Assembly (NCBI RefSeq): GCF_024448895.1
Contig: NZ_JAMOIC010000002.1
Coordinates: 310,001-374,000 of the forward strand
Direction: 5' to 3'
DNA from: Stutzerimonas stutzeri
GTDB lineage: Bacteria; Pseudomonadota; Gammaproteobacteria; Pseudomonadales; Pseudomonadaceae
Length of the DNA: 64,000 nucleotides
Positions 9,494-18,751 of this stretch are shown piece by piece. The stretch's first letter is position 1; each line of letters opens with the position of its first letter. The translations under genes were made by a program, and so were the position numbers. The notes below the pieces were generated by a model, which saw only the letters and a list, made by a program, of their open reading frames with translations, made no database searches and was not told the DNA's origin.

Positions 9494-10279
9494 ATGGAGC
9501 CCCACCCCGTGAAGACCCTGTTGATCATCGGCATTGGTGCAGGCGATCCCGATTTCCTGACGGTACAGGCGATCAAGGCGCTGAACCGCGTCGACGTGTT
9601 TTTTCTGATGGACAAGGGCGCCTCGAAGGATTCACTCATCCACCTGCGCAAGCACATCTGCGAGCGCTTCATCGAACAGCCGGGGTATCGCTTCGTCGAA
9701 GCCGAATGCCCCGAGCGCGTTCGAGGTGTCGCCGACTACCGGGCCAGCGTCGTCGACCTTAATCAGGACAAACAGCGGGTGTTCGAGCAGATGGTTCACC
9801 ACGAGCTGGCCGATGGTGAGGTGGGCGGTTTTCTGGTCTGGGGCGACCCGGCGCTGTATGACAGCACGCTGCGTATCGTCGAGGACATCGTGCAAGCCAG
9901 CCCGGAGCCCATCACCTACGAGGTGATTCCCGGCATCACCAGTCTGCAGGCGCTGGCGGCCAGGCATAAGGTCTGCTTCAACAGCATCGGCCAGGCCTTT
10001 CAGGTCATGCCCGCCCGGCGACTGGCCGAGGGTTTTCCCGAGGGGCTGGATAGTGTGCTGGTGATGCTTGATGCGCGGGACACCTATTGCCTGTTCGTCG
10101 ATCAGGAGATGGATATCTACTGGGGCGCATACGTGGGCACTGCGGATGAAGTGCTGATTGCCGGAAAGGTAGGGGAGGTTGAAGAGCAGATCCGCAGCAC
10201 CCGCGCCGAGTTGCGCGAGCGGCATGGCTGGATCATGGACAGCTATCTGCTGCGTCGCCGCAGCGCTGACGAGGCTTGA
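9494..10279 (+). CDS. cobF: Precorrin-6A synthase (deacetylating) CobF
   Basis: A 261-residue SAM-dependent methylase that methylates C-1 of precorrin-5 with loss of acetate, the CobF step of the oxygen-dependent pathway. The N terminus shows the glycine-rich IGIGAGDPDFLT loop, followed by WGDPALYDSTLR and a DARDTY segment typical of CobF. Start choices are ATG 9494 or GTG 9509; the first is used here. It closes the riboswitch-led cobW operon, 18 bases after the VWA gene. CobF is specific to aerobic-route organisms and supports reading the whole cluster as aerobic. Confidence 0.9.
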   Translation: MEPHPVKTLLIIGIGAGDPDFLTVQAIKALNRVDVFFLMDKGASKDSLIHLRKHICERFIEQPGYRFVEAECPERVRGVADYRASVVDLNQDKQRVFEQMVHHELADGEVGGFLVWGDPALYDSTLRIVEDIVQASPEPITYEVIPGITSLQALAARHKVCFNSIGQAFQVMPARRLAEGFPEGLDSVLVMLDARDTYCLFVDQEMDIYWGAYVGTADEVLIAGKVGEVEEQIRSTRAELRERHGWIMDSYLLRRRSADEA

Positions 10280-10303
10280 ACGTCAGCGCCGGGCCTGGCC
10301 TGA

Positions 10304-10954
10304 TCAGGCAGTCGCGAGGGTTTTGACCGTAGTGAAGCGGCTGATCAGCGGGTTGTCCGCATAACGCTTGAGCGTGCGCACAACCAGGCAGGTGAACAGC
10401 GGCTCGAGCAACACCAGCGGCAGGTAGGACACGGCGAACAGCGCCCAATTCTGCAGCGGCGTGGGTTCGTTACCCAGCGACAGCCAGAAACCGACCATCA
10501 GCACTACACCGCCGTAGAAGGCCGCGTCGAACTTGACCACTTCGGCCCAGCGAATCACGCGCCCGCCTTCGGCGAAGAAGTGCCGGCCGAGCAGGCCGTG
10601 AGCGGCGATCAGCGGCAGGATCAGGGACAGCGAGTTGACCGCCAGGTGCACCAGATCGGTCGGCTCGAACAGCAACCCTTGCAGCAGCAAGCCGATGGCG
10701 AATCCGAACAGCGTCGGCACGAAGCCGAAGATCACGTACACCGCCGACGCACCCACGAAATGGAGCTCCGAGGCGCCGACCGGCATGTGAAAGACCTCCA
10801 TGAATATGGAGAAGAACAGCGCGGCGAGCAGGGTTTTGATCCAGATGTCGGGCCGCCACATCAGCTTGGGCAGGAACACCGCCAATGTTGAAACGGCAGC
10901 AGCGTTGGCAAAGACGATTTTTGCGGCGTTGAGTACGCCAGGTTCGATATGCAT
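10304..10954 (-). CDS. CbiM-like energy-coupling-factor metal permease
   Basis: A 216-residue integral membrane protein with about six hydrophobic helices and the N-terminal signature MHIEPG. The first residues of CbiM/NikM proteins (MHI-type, with His2) form the Co/Ni binding site, so a metal-uptake role fits. It ends convergently with cobF and starts just downstream of its own cobalamin riboswitch, which points to cobalt supply for corrin synthesis. No ECF ATPase (CbiO) or T component (CbiQ) is nearby; it would have to use distant partners or work alone, and the exact transport mode is unproved. The start is ATG 10954, next to the leader. Confidence 0.82.
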   Translation of the reverse strand: MHIEPGVLNAAKIVFANAAAVSTLAVFLPKLMWRPDIWIKTLLAALFFSIFMEVFHMPVGASELHFVGASAVYVIFGFVPTLFGFAIGLLLQGLLFEPTDLVHLAVNSLSLILPLIAAHGLLGRHFFAEGGRVIRWAEVVKFDAAFYGGVVLMVGFWLSLGNEPTPLQNWALFAVSYLPLVLLEPLFTCLVVRTLKRYADNPLISRFTTVKTLATA

Positions 10955-11003
10955 CGTTCTCCCTCCGAGGGATGCGGGTTGAAAGGCGCCGGGATCGGCA
11001 CGC

Positions 11004-11175
11004 TGATGGCAGGTCTCCTGGCTCGCGGGTCGTCGTGCACCTGCGTCTTCCCAGCCGATCAGGCCAGTGACTTCATTGCAGGTGAACTCGCCGTTCACAG
11101 TTGCGGGGGCAGCGCAGGAATAGCCCGTGGGCGTACCTGCTTCCCTCTTGCCTCTGCCTTTGGGGCAGAACCATC
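11004..11175 (-). promoter_or_regulatory. Cobalamin riboswitch upstream of the CbiM-like gene
   Basis: Read on the minus strand, the leader contains AAGAGGGAAG, GCCCCCGCAACTGTGAA (complement of about 11093-11114), GGGAAGAC and GCGAGCCAGGAGACCTGCC ending near 11008. It sits between the cobJ stop and the CbiM-like ATG, 49 bases from the latter, giving the permease its own B12 control even though it follows the cobG-H-I-J genes. Confidence 0.92.
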
Positions 11176-11234
11176 AAGCGTCGCTAGGGTAATGGGTTTG
11201 CCTGTATTGATCACGTCTAAAACGCGGGTTCGGT

Positions 11235-12905
11235 TCAGTTGTCCGGATAGCTTCTGGGGGTATAGACCCATTCGCCACTGCCGGGCTTGGCAAATCGGCA
11301 GGTCTGCGATGAGCCGATGATGACCAGCGTGCGCATGTCCACCTGTTCGGGCACTAGCTCGCCAAGCGTGGTGACGGTCAGCGCTTCGGCTGGTCGCCCC
11401 ACATCGCGACCCAGCACCACCAGGGTTTCCGGGCTGCGCTGTTGGCGGAGGATTTCCAACGCCCGACCGAGCTGCCACGGCCGCGCCTTGGAAATGGGAT
11501 TGTAGAAGGCCATGACCAGATCGGCCGAAGCTGCGTGCTCCAGGCGCTTTTCGATCATCGCCCAGGGTTTGAGATTGTCCGATAGCGAGAGCATGCAGAA
11601 GTCGTGGCCCAGCGGCGCGCCGGCTTTGGCGGCGGTGGCAAGCGCCGCGGAAACGCCTGGCAGCACCTGCAGATCCACAGCGTGCCAGCGCGGGTCGCTT
11701 GATGCGTGCAGCGCTTCCAGTACCGCGGCAGCCATGGCAAACACACCGGGGTCGCCGGACGAGATCACCACGACCCGTCGACCGCTGGCGGCGAGTTCGA
11801 ACGCGTGGCCCGCGCGCTGCAGTTCTTCGCGGTTGTCGCTGCTGTGGCTGATCTGACCCGGCCGTAGCGGGCCGGCCATGCGGATATAGGTTTCGTAACC
11901 GAGCAGGTCCTGCGCACTGTCCAGTGCCTGCCGCGCCGCAGGCACCATGAATTCGGCCGCGCCCGGGCCGAGGCCGATCACCGTCAGGGAGCCGCGTGGT
12001 TGACCAATCTTCTCGATGTCGATGGGCTCATCTGCCAGTAGCAGTCGTGCGCGATGGCTGCGGCTGTGTGGCGGCGGCAGCTGCGCTGCGTCCTCGCTGT
12101 AACGGATCGGCAGGCCCAACTGGTTGGCGGTGTACTGCACATCGGCGTCGGTCATGAGGTCGAGCGGAGCGACCAGGCAGGCGAGGCTGCGCAGAGAAAA
12201 GCCGGATTCATCGATCAGCCGCTGCACCTCGGCATCCAATTCCGGGCCGCCGCTTTCGACGTGAATCGCGACCTGTTGGGGGTGGATGCACAGGGTAGAA
12301 GCATCATCCTGCTTGAGCGGGCTGACGCTCACCCGGTGTTGCGCGCTCGGGTCGAGCGGCAGGCTGAGTTCATCCAGCCAGGGCGCCGGACCTTCGACGC
12401 ACACAGGCGCACCTGCCAGCAGGTCGCTGACGAACCGCTTGCCCTGCTCCAGATCCGCCAGCACGTAACCGGGCGGGGGGGAGAGCAGGCAGGCGCCGAA
12501 GCGCAGCTCGCCGCTGGTGGTGATGGCCGGGCTGACTTCCAGCACAGCGGCAATCTCTCGCGCCATCCGGTTTACGCCTGCCAGGCCGCCGAGCAGCGGC
12601 ACCACGGCGCTGCCGTCTTCGCCAACCACCAGCACAGGCGGCTCGTTGTCCTTGTCGCCGAGTACCGGGGCCAGGCTGCGGATCACGATGCCTGCCGCGC
12701 ACAGCGCAATGATCGGGGTATTGGCTCGATACAGATCGCGCAAGTGCTCGCCGAAGTTTTCGTACGGCGTGTCGACCTCGTCAGCGCGTCCGCTCAGCCC
12801 ATGAACCTGTGCTCCCGGATAGAGGCGTTGAATCCGTCTGGCGGTGTCGAGGGCGGAGGCGCCGAGTACGACGATCGCGGGTGCTGTGGTGGCTGGGTCG
12901 GGCAT
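11235..12905 (-). CDS. cobJ: CbiG-CobJ fusion: precorrin-3B C17-methyltransferase
   Basis: A 556-residue two-part protein. Residues 1 to about 280 are CbiG-like: the CbiG N-terminal signature PLLGGLAGVNRMAREIA is at 103-119, and a segment at about 228-275 resembles the CobE/CbiG C domain without its GxGCRxG motif. Residues about 303-556 are a complete CobJ methylase with IGLGPGAAEFM and SSGDPGVFAMA, which methylates C-17 and contracts the ring. Such fusions are known in pseudomonads. It follows cobI on the same strand after a 44-base gap, last in cobG-H-I-J. The function of the N-terminal half in an aerobic pathway is not established. Confidence 0.9.
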   Translation of the reverse strand: MPDPATTAPAIVVLGASALDTARRIQRLYPGAQVHGLSGRADEVDTPYENFGEHLRDLYRANTPIIALCAAGIVIRSLAPVLGDKDNEPPVLVVGEDGSAVVPLLGGLAGVNRMAREIAAVLEVSPAITTSGELRFGACLLSPPPGYVLADLEQGKRFVSDLLAGAPVCVEGPAPWLDELSLPLDPSAQHRVSVSPLKQDDASTLCIHPQQVAIHVESGGPELDAEVQRLIDESGFSLRSLACLVAPLDLMTDADVQYTANQLGLPIRYSEDAAQLPPPHSRSHRARLLLADEPIDIEKIGQPRGSLTVIGLGPGAAEFMVPAARQALDSAQDLLGYETYIRMAGPLRPGQISHSSDNREELQRAGHAFELAASGRRVVVISSGDPGVFAMAAAVLEALHASSDPRWHAVDLQVLPGVSAALATAAKAGAPLGHDFCMLSLSDNLKPWAMIEKRLEHAASADLVMAFYNPISKARPWQLGRALEILRQQRSPETLVVLGRDVGRPAEALTVTTLGELVPEQVDMRTLVIIGSSQTCRFAKPGSGEWVYTPRSYPDN

Positions 12906-12949
12906 AGGGATCCGATATCAGAAAACGTGGGTTGGGCTCGGTACGGCTG

Positions 12950-13699
12950 CTAGCCGCGCCATTTCTCGCCAGGAACCAAGATCATCGAGAAGTACGGGGA
13001 CGACATGGGCTCCACCTCATCCAGCGGGACGATCTTCTGATTGGCCATGGTGGCTCGTTCGACGTAGTGCGCGCGCTTTTCCAGTCCGAGCTCCTGCAGC
13101 ACGCGGCGGACCTTTTCGAAGTTGCGCCCGAGCTTCATGATCACCGCTGCTTCGGCATCGCGCAGGCGTTGCTTGAGCTCCGCCTCCGGCAGCACGCCGG
13201 ACAGCACCGACAAGCTCTGATTGCGATAGACCAGTGGCGTGCCGAGCACCGACGTACAGCCCAGCATCGAGCAAACACCGGGCACGACCTCGACCGGATA
13301 GTCCGCCGCCAGTCGGTCGTGCAGGTACATGTAGGAACCGTAGAAGAACGGATCGCCTTCGCAGATCACCGCCACGTCTCGCCCGGCGTCGAGCTCGGCG
13401 GCAATCTGAATCGCGCAAGTATCGTAGAAGTCTGCGATCACATCCTCGTAGGAGAGCGGCGGCGCGAGCTTTTCGGTGGTGACCGGATAGACCAGCGGCA
13501 TGCGCTGCTGCTGGTCGGTCAGGTGTTGCTCGATGATCCCGAAGGCGTTGCCGCCGTGGCCCTTGTTGGCTTTCGCCTTGGCCACGAAATAACCGACCAC
13601 CGCCGCGCTCTGCAGCAGACGCAGGGCCTTCAGCGTAATCAGTTCAGGATCGCCCGGGCCCACGCCCAGACCGATCAGCCGTCCTTTGCCCGCCATCAT
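12950..13699 (-). CDS. cobI: Precorrin-2 C20-methyltransferase CobI
   Basis: A 249-residue SAM-dependent methylase acting on precorrin-2, the first committed step toward cobalamin after sirohydrochlorin branch chemistry. Conserved elements are [16 protein letters not shown] near the N terminus and [14 protein letters not shown] in the middle, both diagnostic of CobI/CbiL. The four-base overlap with cobH (ATGA) shows tight coupling within cobG-H-I-J. The first two codons are both Met; either may start. Confidence 0.94.
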   Translation of the reverse strand: MMAGKGRLIGLGVGPGDPELITLKALRLLQSAAVVGYFVAKAKANKGHGGNAFGIIEQHLTDQQQRMPLVYPVTTEKLAPPLSYEDVIADFYDTCAIQIAAELDAGRDVAVICEGDPFFYGSYMYLHDRLAADYPVEVVPGVCSMLGCTSVLGTPLVYRNQSLSVLSGVLPEAELKQRLRDAEAAVIMKLGRNFEKVRRVLQELGLEKRAHYVERATMANQKIVPLDEVEPMSSPYFSMILVPGEKWRG

Positions 13700-14322
13700 T
13701 CCACCTCCGTGGCGATGGCGTTGACCGCTGCTACCGCCATCGCACTGCCGCCGCGCCGACCACGCACCACCACGTAGGGCACGCCGCGGCTGTCCGCCGC
13801 CAGCGCATCCTTGGACTCCTCCGCACCGATGAAACCGACCGGCATGCCGATGATCAGCGCAGGCTTTGGCGCGCCGGCATCGAGCATTTCCAGCAGGTAG
13901 AACAGCGCAGTCGGCGCGTTGCCGATCACCACCACGCTGCCCTCCAGATGCTCACGCCAGTGCTCCAGCGCAGCGGCTGAGCGGGTATTGCCGAGACTCT
14001 TGGCGAGGTCCGGCACGTCGTCCTCGTGCAGGGTGCAGATGACCCGGTTGTTCTTCGGCAAGCGCGGCCGGGTAATGCCTTCGGCAACCATGCGCGCGTC
14101 GCAGAGGATCGGCGCGCCGGCCTGCAGCGCTGCTCGGCCAGCCGCACCGGCGCCCGGAGAAAATGCCAGGTCGCTGACGATGTCGACCATCCCGCAGGCG
14201 TGGATCACCCGCACGGCGAGCTTTTCCATGTCAGGCGGAATCGCGCTGAGGTCGGCTTCTGCACGAATGGTGGCGAAGGAGCGCCGGTAGATTTCCTGAC
14301 CGTCGCGGATGTAATCAAGCAT
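13696..14322 (-). CDS. cobH: Precorrin-8X methylmutase CobH
   Basis: A 208-residue CobH/CbiC enzyme that moves the C-11 methyl to C-12 to yield hydrogenobyrinate. The catalytic histidine lies in VIHACGM (His41), matching the active-site His of characterised CobH, and the length is standard. It overlaps cobG by 8 bases upstream and cobI by 4 downstream, so all three are translated as a unit under the cobG riboswitch. Confidence 0.95.
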   Translation of the reverse strand: MLDYIRDGQEIYRRSFATIRAEADLSAIPPDMEKLAVRVIHACGMVDIVSDLAFSPGAGAAGRAALQAGAPILCDARMVAEGITRPRLPKNNRVICTLHEDDVPDLAKSLGNTRSAAALEHWREHLEGSVVVIGNAPTALFYLLEMLDAGAPKPALIIGMPVGFIGAEESKDALAADSRGVPYVVVRGRRGGSAMAVAAVNAIATEVE

Positions 14323-15640
14323 GGGTGCGTCCCGTTGCGTGGTGTTGGGCGAGCCATGCGCCCGCTTGGTCGATGGTCATAGGTGAGGCCAGTGTTTGAC
14401 CGAAGCCGGCCATTCCTGCCGCGCGCTCGAACAGCTGGTATCGGTTGTCGCCCACGGCAAGCAGGGTGAAAGGTGCGACATGCGCGGCCGCACATGAGCG
14501 CGAGCAGCCGCTGAGATGTACCTGCGGGCGGGCATCGTGCTGTTGCAGGCAGCCTGCCAGTGTGAGGGCGTCGTGTTTAGTGTCGGCAAGGCCCCGCGCG
14601 CAGCCGGCGGAGCCGGTGCAGGCGATCAGGGTGGCCAGCGGGGCGGCTCTATTGGTGAGCAGTCCTGCTTGTTCGAGGGCTGCGAGTACGGTGTCCGCCT
14701 CATGGATCTGCACGTTTGGAATCAGCAGGCCCTGCCAGGGCGTCAGTCGTAGGCTGCCATCGCCGTGCAGCCCCGCCAGTTCGGCGACAGCAAGAAGCTG
14801 TTGAGCGTCGATCCGCCCCAGCGGCGCGCTGGCCGCCACCATCGCCAGTCCTGGCTGGCGTTGCGCGACGATGCCAAATGGCGCGTCTGCCGGTGGGGTG
14901 TGCCGTTGCCAATCGGCCGGCGCGGGCGAAACAGCAATGGGCAGGCGTGCCTTTACCTGCCGCAATAGTTCTTCGGCCGGGGTGGATTCGAGCAGCTGGC
15001 GCATACGGCTCTGCTCCGGGCCAGCGCACTCAAGAAAGGTCAGCAGGATCGCTTCGACCAGCTGTACGGCGTCCGCCGCAGCGACCATGCCCAGAGGCCT
15101 GTCAGTCGGGCAACCCGCCAGCCCGAACACAAGCTGCTGCGGGGCGCCGGGGAGGGCGCGCAACCAGAGATCATGGGCATGTTCGAGCATGCACAGGCTC
15201 TCGCCGCCATCGAGCTGGATAGCGAACTTGGCGGACAAGGCGTGCAGCGCTCGGTTGTCCTGCAGCAGGGTTAGCAGGTCTTCGGCCAGCGGACGGGTGT
15301 CCATGTGCTGCTGGTGATCCAGCCCGGCAGCGGGGCTCAGCATGAGGTTTCGCACGTCGTCGGCATCGGCCACCGACGGGCCGAGATTCGCGGCGAGCAA
15401 TGCGCGGATCAGGTCTTGCTCCGATTCGGCACGTACACCACGGATCTGCAGGTTGCTGCGGTTGGTCAGCTCGAGCACACCGCTGGCGAAGCGCTGCGCT
15501 GCCTCGGCGATTGCGCGGGCCTGGCTCGCGGCAAGAACGCCGCCGGGCAATTTGACTCGGCAGATGCCACCGTCCAGCGCCTGCACGATGCGCAGCAGGC
15601 CGGGACACGCGCTGGGGTGTGGAACGGGCAGTTCAGTCAT
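14315..15640 (-). CDS. cobG: Precorrin-3B synthase CobG
   Basis: A 441-residue oxygen-dependent monooxygenase related to sulfite/nitrite reductases; it hydroxylates precorrin-3A at C-20 and forms the lactone. The ferredoxin-like half domains are visible, and the [4Fe-4S] ligands are CTGSAGC and GCSRSC in the C-terminal part, the family C-x5-C...C-x3-C pattern. The N terminus MTELPVPHPSACPGLL is chosen at ATG 15640; two in-frame Met codons lie up to nine residues upstream and no Shine-Dalgarno sequence decides between them. It is first in cobG-H-I-J after a cobalamin riboswitch and marks the pathway as aerobic. Confidence 0.9.
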   Translation of the reverse strand: MTELPVPHPSACPGLLRIVQALDGGICRVKLPGGVLAASQARAIAEAAQRFASGVLELTNRSNLQIRGVRAESEQDLIRALLAANLGPSVADADDVRNLMLSPAAGLDHQQHMDTRPLAEDLLTLLQDNRALHALSAKFAIQLDGGESLCMLEHAHDLWLRALPGAPQQLVFGLAGCPTDRPLGMVAAADAVQLVEAILLTFLECAGPEQSRMRQLLESTPAEELLRQVKARLPIAVSPAPADWQRHTPPADAPFGIVAQRQPGLAMVAASAPLGRIDAQQLLAVAELAGLHGDGSLRLTPWQGLLIPNVQIHEADTVLAALEQAGLLTNRAAPLATLIACTGSAGCARGLADTKHDALTLAGCLQQHDARPQVHLSGCSRSCAAAHVAPFTLLAVGDNRYQLFERAAGMAGFGQTLASPMTIDQAGAWLAQHHATGRTHA

Positions 15641-15761
15641 GGAAGGCATGGTCGCGCACGGTGTCACCTGAAACTAAAGACGCGGCGACCAGACCGGCAG
15701 AGTTCGGAGAACTCCGTTGGCATCGGTACACCCCGCCCGATGTTGGCACTCGCGACCAGCG

Positions 15762-15912
15762 TCGTCGGCAGGTCTCCTGGCTGACAGGTCTTCATCATCC
15801 GCGGCCTTCCCGGTTTCCCAGTGGCATGCGTGCGGAGGATTCGCTGTTTACAGTTGCGGGGGCAGCTCGGTCACGATCATCAGATCGCTCCGTATTCCCT
15901 CTTAGGCCCTTG
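15762..15912 (-). promoter_or_regulatory. Cobalamin riboswitch upstream of cobG
   Basis: On the minus strand the leader runs through AAGAGGGAAT, GCCCCCGCAACTGTAAA (complement of about 15849-15865), GCCACTGGGAAACCGGGAAGGC and GCCAGGAGACCTGCC ending near 15767. It is about 120 bases upstream of the cobG start and should control cobG-cobH-cobI-cobJ. It faces the cobL start region on the opposite strand; no second riboswitch serves cobL. Confidence 0.93.
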
Positions 15913-16025
15913 GCGTAGTCGCGGCGGGCACCGACGAAGGCGCTATTATGCCCGCTTTGCCCGACGACGCGACAGCCAAGCCTGTCGCCCGACAAAGGCA
16001 GGGCTTGGCGATGTGGGGAAAGCGG

Positions 16026-17231
16026 ATGACACCCTGGTTGACGGTGGTAGGGATCGGCGAGGACGGTTGGGCCGGGCTCGGCGAAGCGGCTCGACAGGCA
16101 CTCGGTGAGGCAACACGCATCATCGGCGGCGAACGGCAGCTGGCGTTGTTGCCCGACGACCTGCAGGGTAGGGGAGAACACTGGCCGAGCCCGTTCAGTC
16201 TTGACCCGGTCCTGTCACGCCGGGGCACGCCGATGTGCGTACTGGCGAGCGGCGATCCAATGTTCTATGGCGTCGGTGCCACCTTGGCGCGCCAACTGGA
16301 TGCCGCTGAGATGCGCGTGTTTTCAGCGCCGTCGTCCGTATCACTGGCGGCGACGCGCCTTGGCTGGCCACTGCAGGACGCGGAGGTTGTTTCCCTGGTC
16401 GCGAGGCCGCTCGCGGCGCTGAACGCCCGGCTTTTCCCCGGTGCCCGCCTGTTAATTCTCTGCAATGACGGAACCAGCCCCGCTCAGGTGGCGCAGTTGC
16501 TAACGAACCGGGGCTTCGGCGCGAGCCGTTTGACCGCGCTTGAGCATCTGGGCGGCGCCAAGGAACGGCGGCTGGATTCCCTTGCAGCAGACTGGGCGTT
16601 CGATGCCGTCGCGGATCTGAATCTGCTGGCCGTCGAATGCCTGGCCGACGCGGATGCCCAGTGCCTGCCGCTCACACCCGGTCTTGCCGATCACCTCTAC
16701 CGACACGACGGCCAGCTGACCAAACGGGACGTGCGGGCGCTGACCCTGGCTCGCCTCGCACCCATGACCGGCGAGCTGCTTTGGGACGTCGGCGCCGGCT
16801 GCGGCTCCATCGGCATCGAATGGATGCGCGCGCATCCCAGTTGCCGCGCCATCGCGGTAGAGGCCGATGCGGGGCGTCAGGCCCATATCGAACATAACCG
16901 CGACGCGCTGGGGGTTCCCGCATTGAAATTGGTGGCCGGTCACGCACCGCAGGCATTGGCAAATCTTCCTGCGCCGGATGCGATCTTCATCGGTGGCGGC
17001 GTCACGGTTGCGGGTGTGATGGAGCAGTGCTGGGCCAGCCTGAAGCCCGGTGGCCGGCTGTTGGCCAATGCCGTGACCCTGCAGAGCGAGGCGCTGCTGA
17101 TGAGCTGGCGTGAGCGCATCGGCGGCGAGCTGACCCGGGTGTCGGTGGCACACGCTCAGCCGCTTGGCGGTTTCGACACTTGGCGTGGCGCGCTGCCGAT
17201 CACGCTGCTGCAGGTCGAGAAGCCGCGATGA
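16026..17231 (+). CDS. cobL: Precorrin-6Y C5,15-methyltransferase (decarboxylating) CobL
   Basis: A 401-residue bifunctional enzyme. The N-terminal half (about 1-195) is a CbiE-type methylase; the C-terminal half is a CbiT-type Rossmann methyltransferase/decarboxylase with the SAM loop [14 protein letters not shown] near residue 252. It methylates C-5 and C-15 and decarboxylates the acetate side chain. The frame extends back to 15948, but the ATG at 16026 gives [14 protein letters not shown], the usual CobL start. It is divergent from cobG and overlaps cobK by four bases. Confidence 0.92.
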   Translation: MTPWLTVVGIGEDGWAGLGEAARQALGEATRIIGGERQLALLPDDLQGRGEHWPSPFSLDPVLSRRGTPMCVLASGDPMFYGVGATLARQLDAAEMRVFSAPSSVSLAATRLGWPLQDAEVVSLVARPLAALNARLFPGARLLILCNDGTSPAQVAQLLTNRGFGASRLTALEHLGGAKERRLDSLAADWAFDAVADLNLLAVECLADADAQCLPLTPGLADHLYRHDGQLTKRDVRALTLARLAPMTGELLWDVGAGCGSIGIEWMRAHPSCRAIAVEADAGRQAHIEHNRDALGVPALKLVAGHAPQALANLPAPDAIFIGGGVTVAGVMEQCWASLKPGGRLLANAVTLQSEALLMSWRERIGGELTRVSVAHAQPLGGFDTWRGALPITLLQVEKPR

Positions 17232-17962
17232 AGCGCGTCCTGCTGCTTGGCGGTACGGGCGATGCCCTGCGACTTGCTCGCAGCCTCGGGCCGTCGCATA
17301 TCTACAGCCTCGCCGGCCTGGGCCGCGTGCCCGACGACCTCAAATGTCAGGTCCGCGTCGGTGGCTTTGGCGGTGCGCAAGGGCTGGCGGAATACATCAC
17401 GGCCGAACGTATCGACCTGCTGGTCGACGCCACGCACCCCTACGCGGCGCAGATCAGCACTAACGCAGCAATAGCGGCGGAACAGGCGGGAATTCCATGC
17501 TGGGCGTTGCGTCGGCCAGCCTGGGAAGCAGGCGAGGGGGACAATTGGCGCGAGGTGAACGACTGGGCGGAGCTGATCGGTGCCCTGGGCGATTTCCAGC
17601 GGCCGTTCTTCACGCTCGGGCGCGAGCCGCTGGCGCACCTGCACGAAATTCCTGAACACCAGCACTGGACGGTGCGCTGCCTGGATGCTCAGCCGACCAT
17701 TACTCGCGCCGAGGTCATTGGTGATCGCGGCCCGTTCGATCTGGAACGCGAGCGCCAGCTGTTCGAGCGGTTGAACTGCGATGTGTTGATCAGCAAGAAC
17801 AGCGGCGGCGATTCCACCGAACCGAAACTGCAGGTGGCTCGCGAGCGAGGCCTGCCGGTGTTGCTGCTGCGGCGGCCGATGCTGCCGGCGGTCACTCGGG
17901 AATTCGCTCATCGTGATGAGCTGCTTTCTGCGCTCAAAACCATCGGAGTCGTGCCCGGCTAG
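17228..17962 (+). CDS. cobK: Precorrin-6A reductase CobK
   Basis: A 244-residue NADPH-dependent reductase that makes dihydro-precorrin-6 for CobL. It begins [16 protein letters not shown], the dinucleotide-binding loop of the CobK/CbiJ family, and contains [11 protein letters not shown], a strongly conserved family motif, and KNSGG later. The ATG overlaps the cobL stop (ATGA). The order cobL-cobK matches their consecutive steps. Confidence 0.93.
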   Translation: MKRVLLLGGTGDALRLARSLGPSHIYSLAGLGRVPDDLKCQVRVGGFGGAQGLAEYITAERIDLLVDATHPYAAQISTNAAIAAEQAGIPCWALRRPAWEAGEGDNWREVNDWAELIGALGDFQRPFFTLGREPLAHLHEIPEHQHWTVRCLDAQPTITRAEVIGDRGPFDLERERQLFERLNCDVLISKNSGGDSTEPKLQVARERGLPVLLLRRPMLPAVTREFAHRDELLSALKTIGVVPG

Positions 17963-18018
17963 TGATCACTCGCCTCTGTCTGGCGCTGCTAGACTGCGCG
18001 CCGCTAAGGAGAGAGCCA

Positions 18019-18735
18019 ATGACTACCGCTGTTTCACCCTACGCACGGGTCCTGTTCGCCGGCCCCGATCTGTCCGCAGGTTCTTTCGCCGAAGTATTCC
18101 GGGCACGTCTGGCCACGCTGCGCGGCGAGCAAGCACTGCTGGACGTGATCGATACGGGTTCGGGCTACGGCCCGCTTTGGCAGGCGGTCCCTGAAAGTGC
18201 TCGACCGCTACTGGTGGTCGACCTTGAGCCGCAGAGCAGCAGCGCTCATCTCGACTGGCTACGCAGCGAGCTCATGCAGCTCGAAGGCGCTGAACAGATT
18301 TTCGTGGCCAGTGCGATCGGCACCGCCGAGGCGCTGCCCGTCGAAGCGGCCTGCGCCTTGATTGATCGACCGGAGTTGCATTTGCCGTGCGCCGACGTCT
18401 CGCCAATTCCCGCCGTACACGCCTGGTCGAAGATTCCCCTGCATGAGCACCGTGTGCTGCTGTGTAACGGCCCGCGCTGCACCCGTCGCGGTGCCTTGCC
18501 GCTCTGGAAAGGGCTGCGGGAAAAGCTCAAGGCTGCGGGCAAGCTTGAATGCGAGGGCGGCGTGCACATCACCCGCACCCAGTGCCAGTTCCCCTGCGAC
18601 CAGGGCCCGACGCTGAGCGTTTATCCGGCGGGCAAGTGGTACCGCGTGCGCAGCGAGGCAGAGGTGACGCAGCTCGTCGACGAGTTGTTCGTCGCCGGCC
18701 GCGAAGTGCCCGAGCTGCTGATGCCGGATCAGTAA
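18019..18735 (+). CDS. Thioredoxin-like [2Fe-2S] ferredoxin-domain protein
   Basis: A 238-residue protein. The C-terminal half (about 145-225) is a thioredoxin-like [2Fe-2S] ferredoxin fold with cysteines in LLCNGPRCTRRG and TQCQFPCDQGP. The N-terminal half is not recognised. A good ribosome site (AAGGAGA, eight bases before) sets the ATG at 18019. It follows cobK by 56 bases on the same strand and could donate electrons to a corrin-pathway enzyme such as CobG or the cobalt reductase step; this is inferred only from position. The next gene converges. Confidence 0.72.
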   Translation: MTTAVSPYARVLFAGPDLSAGSFAEVFRARLATLRGEQALLDVIDTGSGYGPLWQAVPESARPLLVVDLEPQSSSAHLDWLRSELMQLEGAEQIFVASAIGTAEALPVEAACALIDRPELHLPCADVSPIPAVHAWSKIPLHEHRVLLCNGPRCTRRGALPLWKGLREKLKAAGKLECEGGVHITRTQCQFPCDQGPTLSVYPAGKWYRVRSEAEVTQLVDELFVAGREVPELLMPDQ

Positions 18736-18751
18736 CAACTCCCGATAATCG

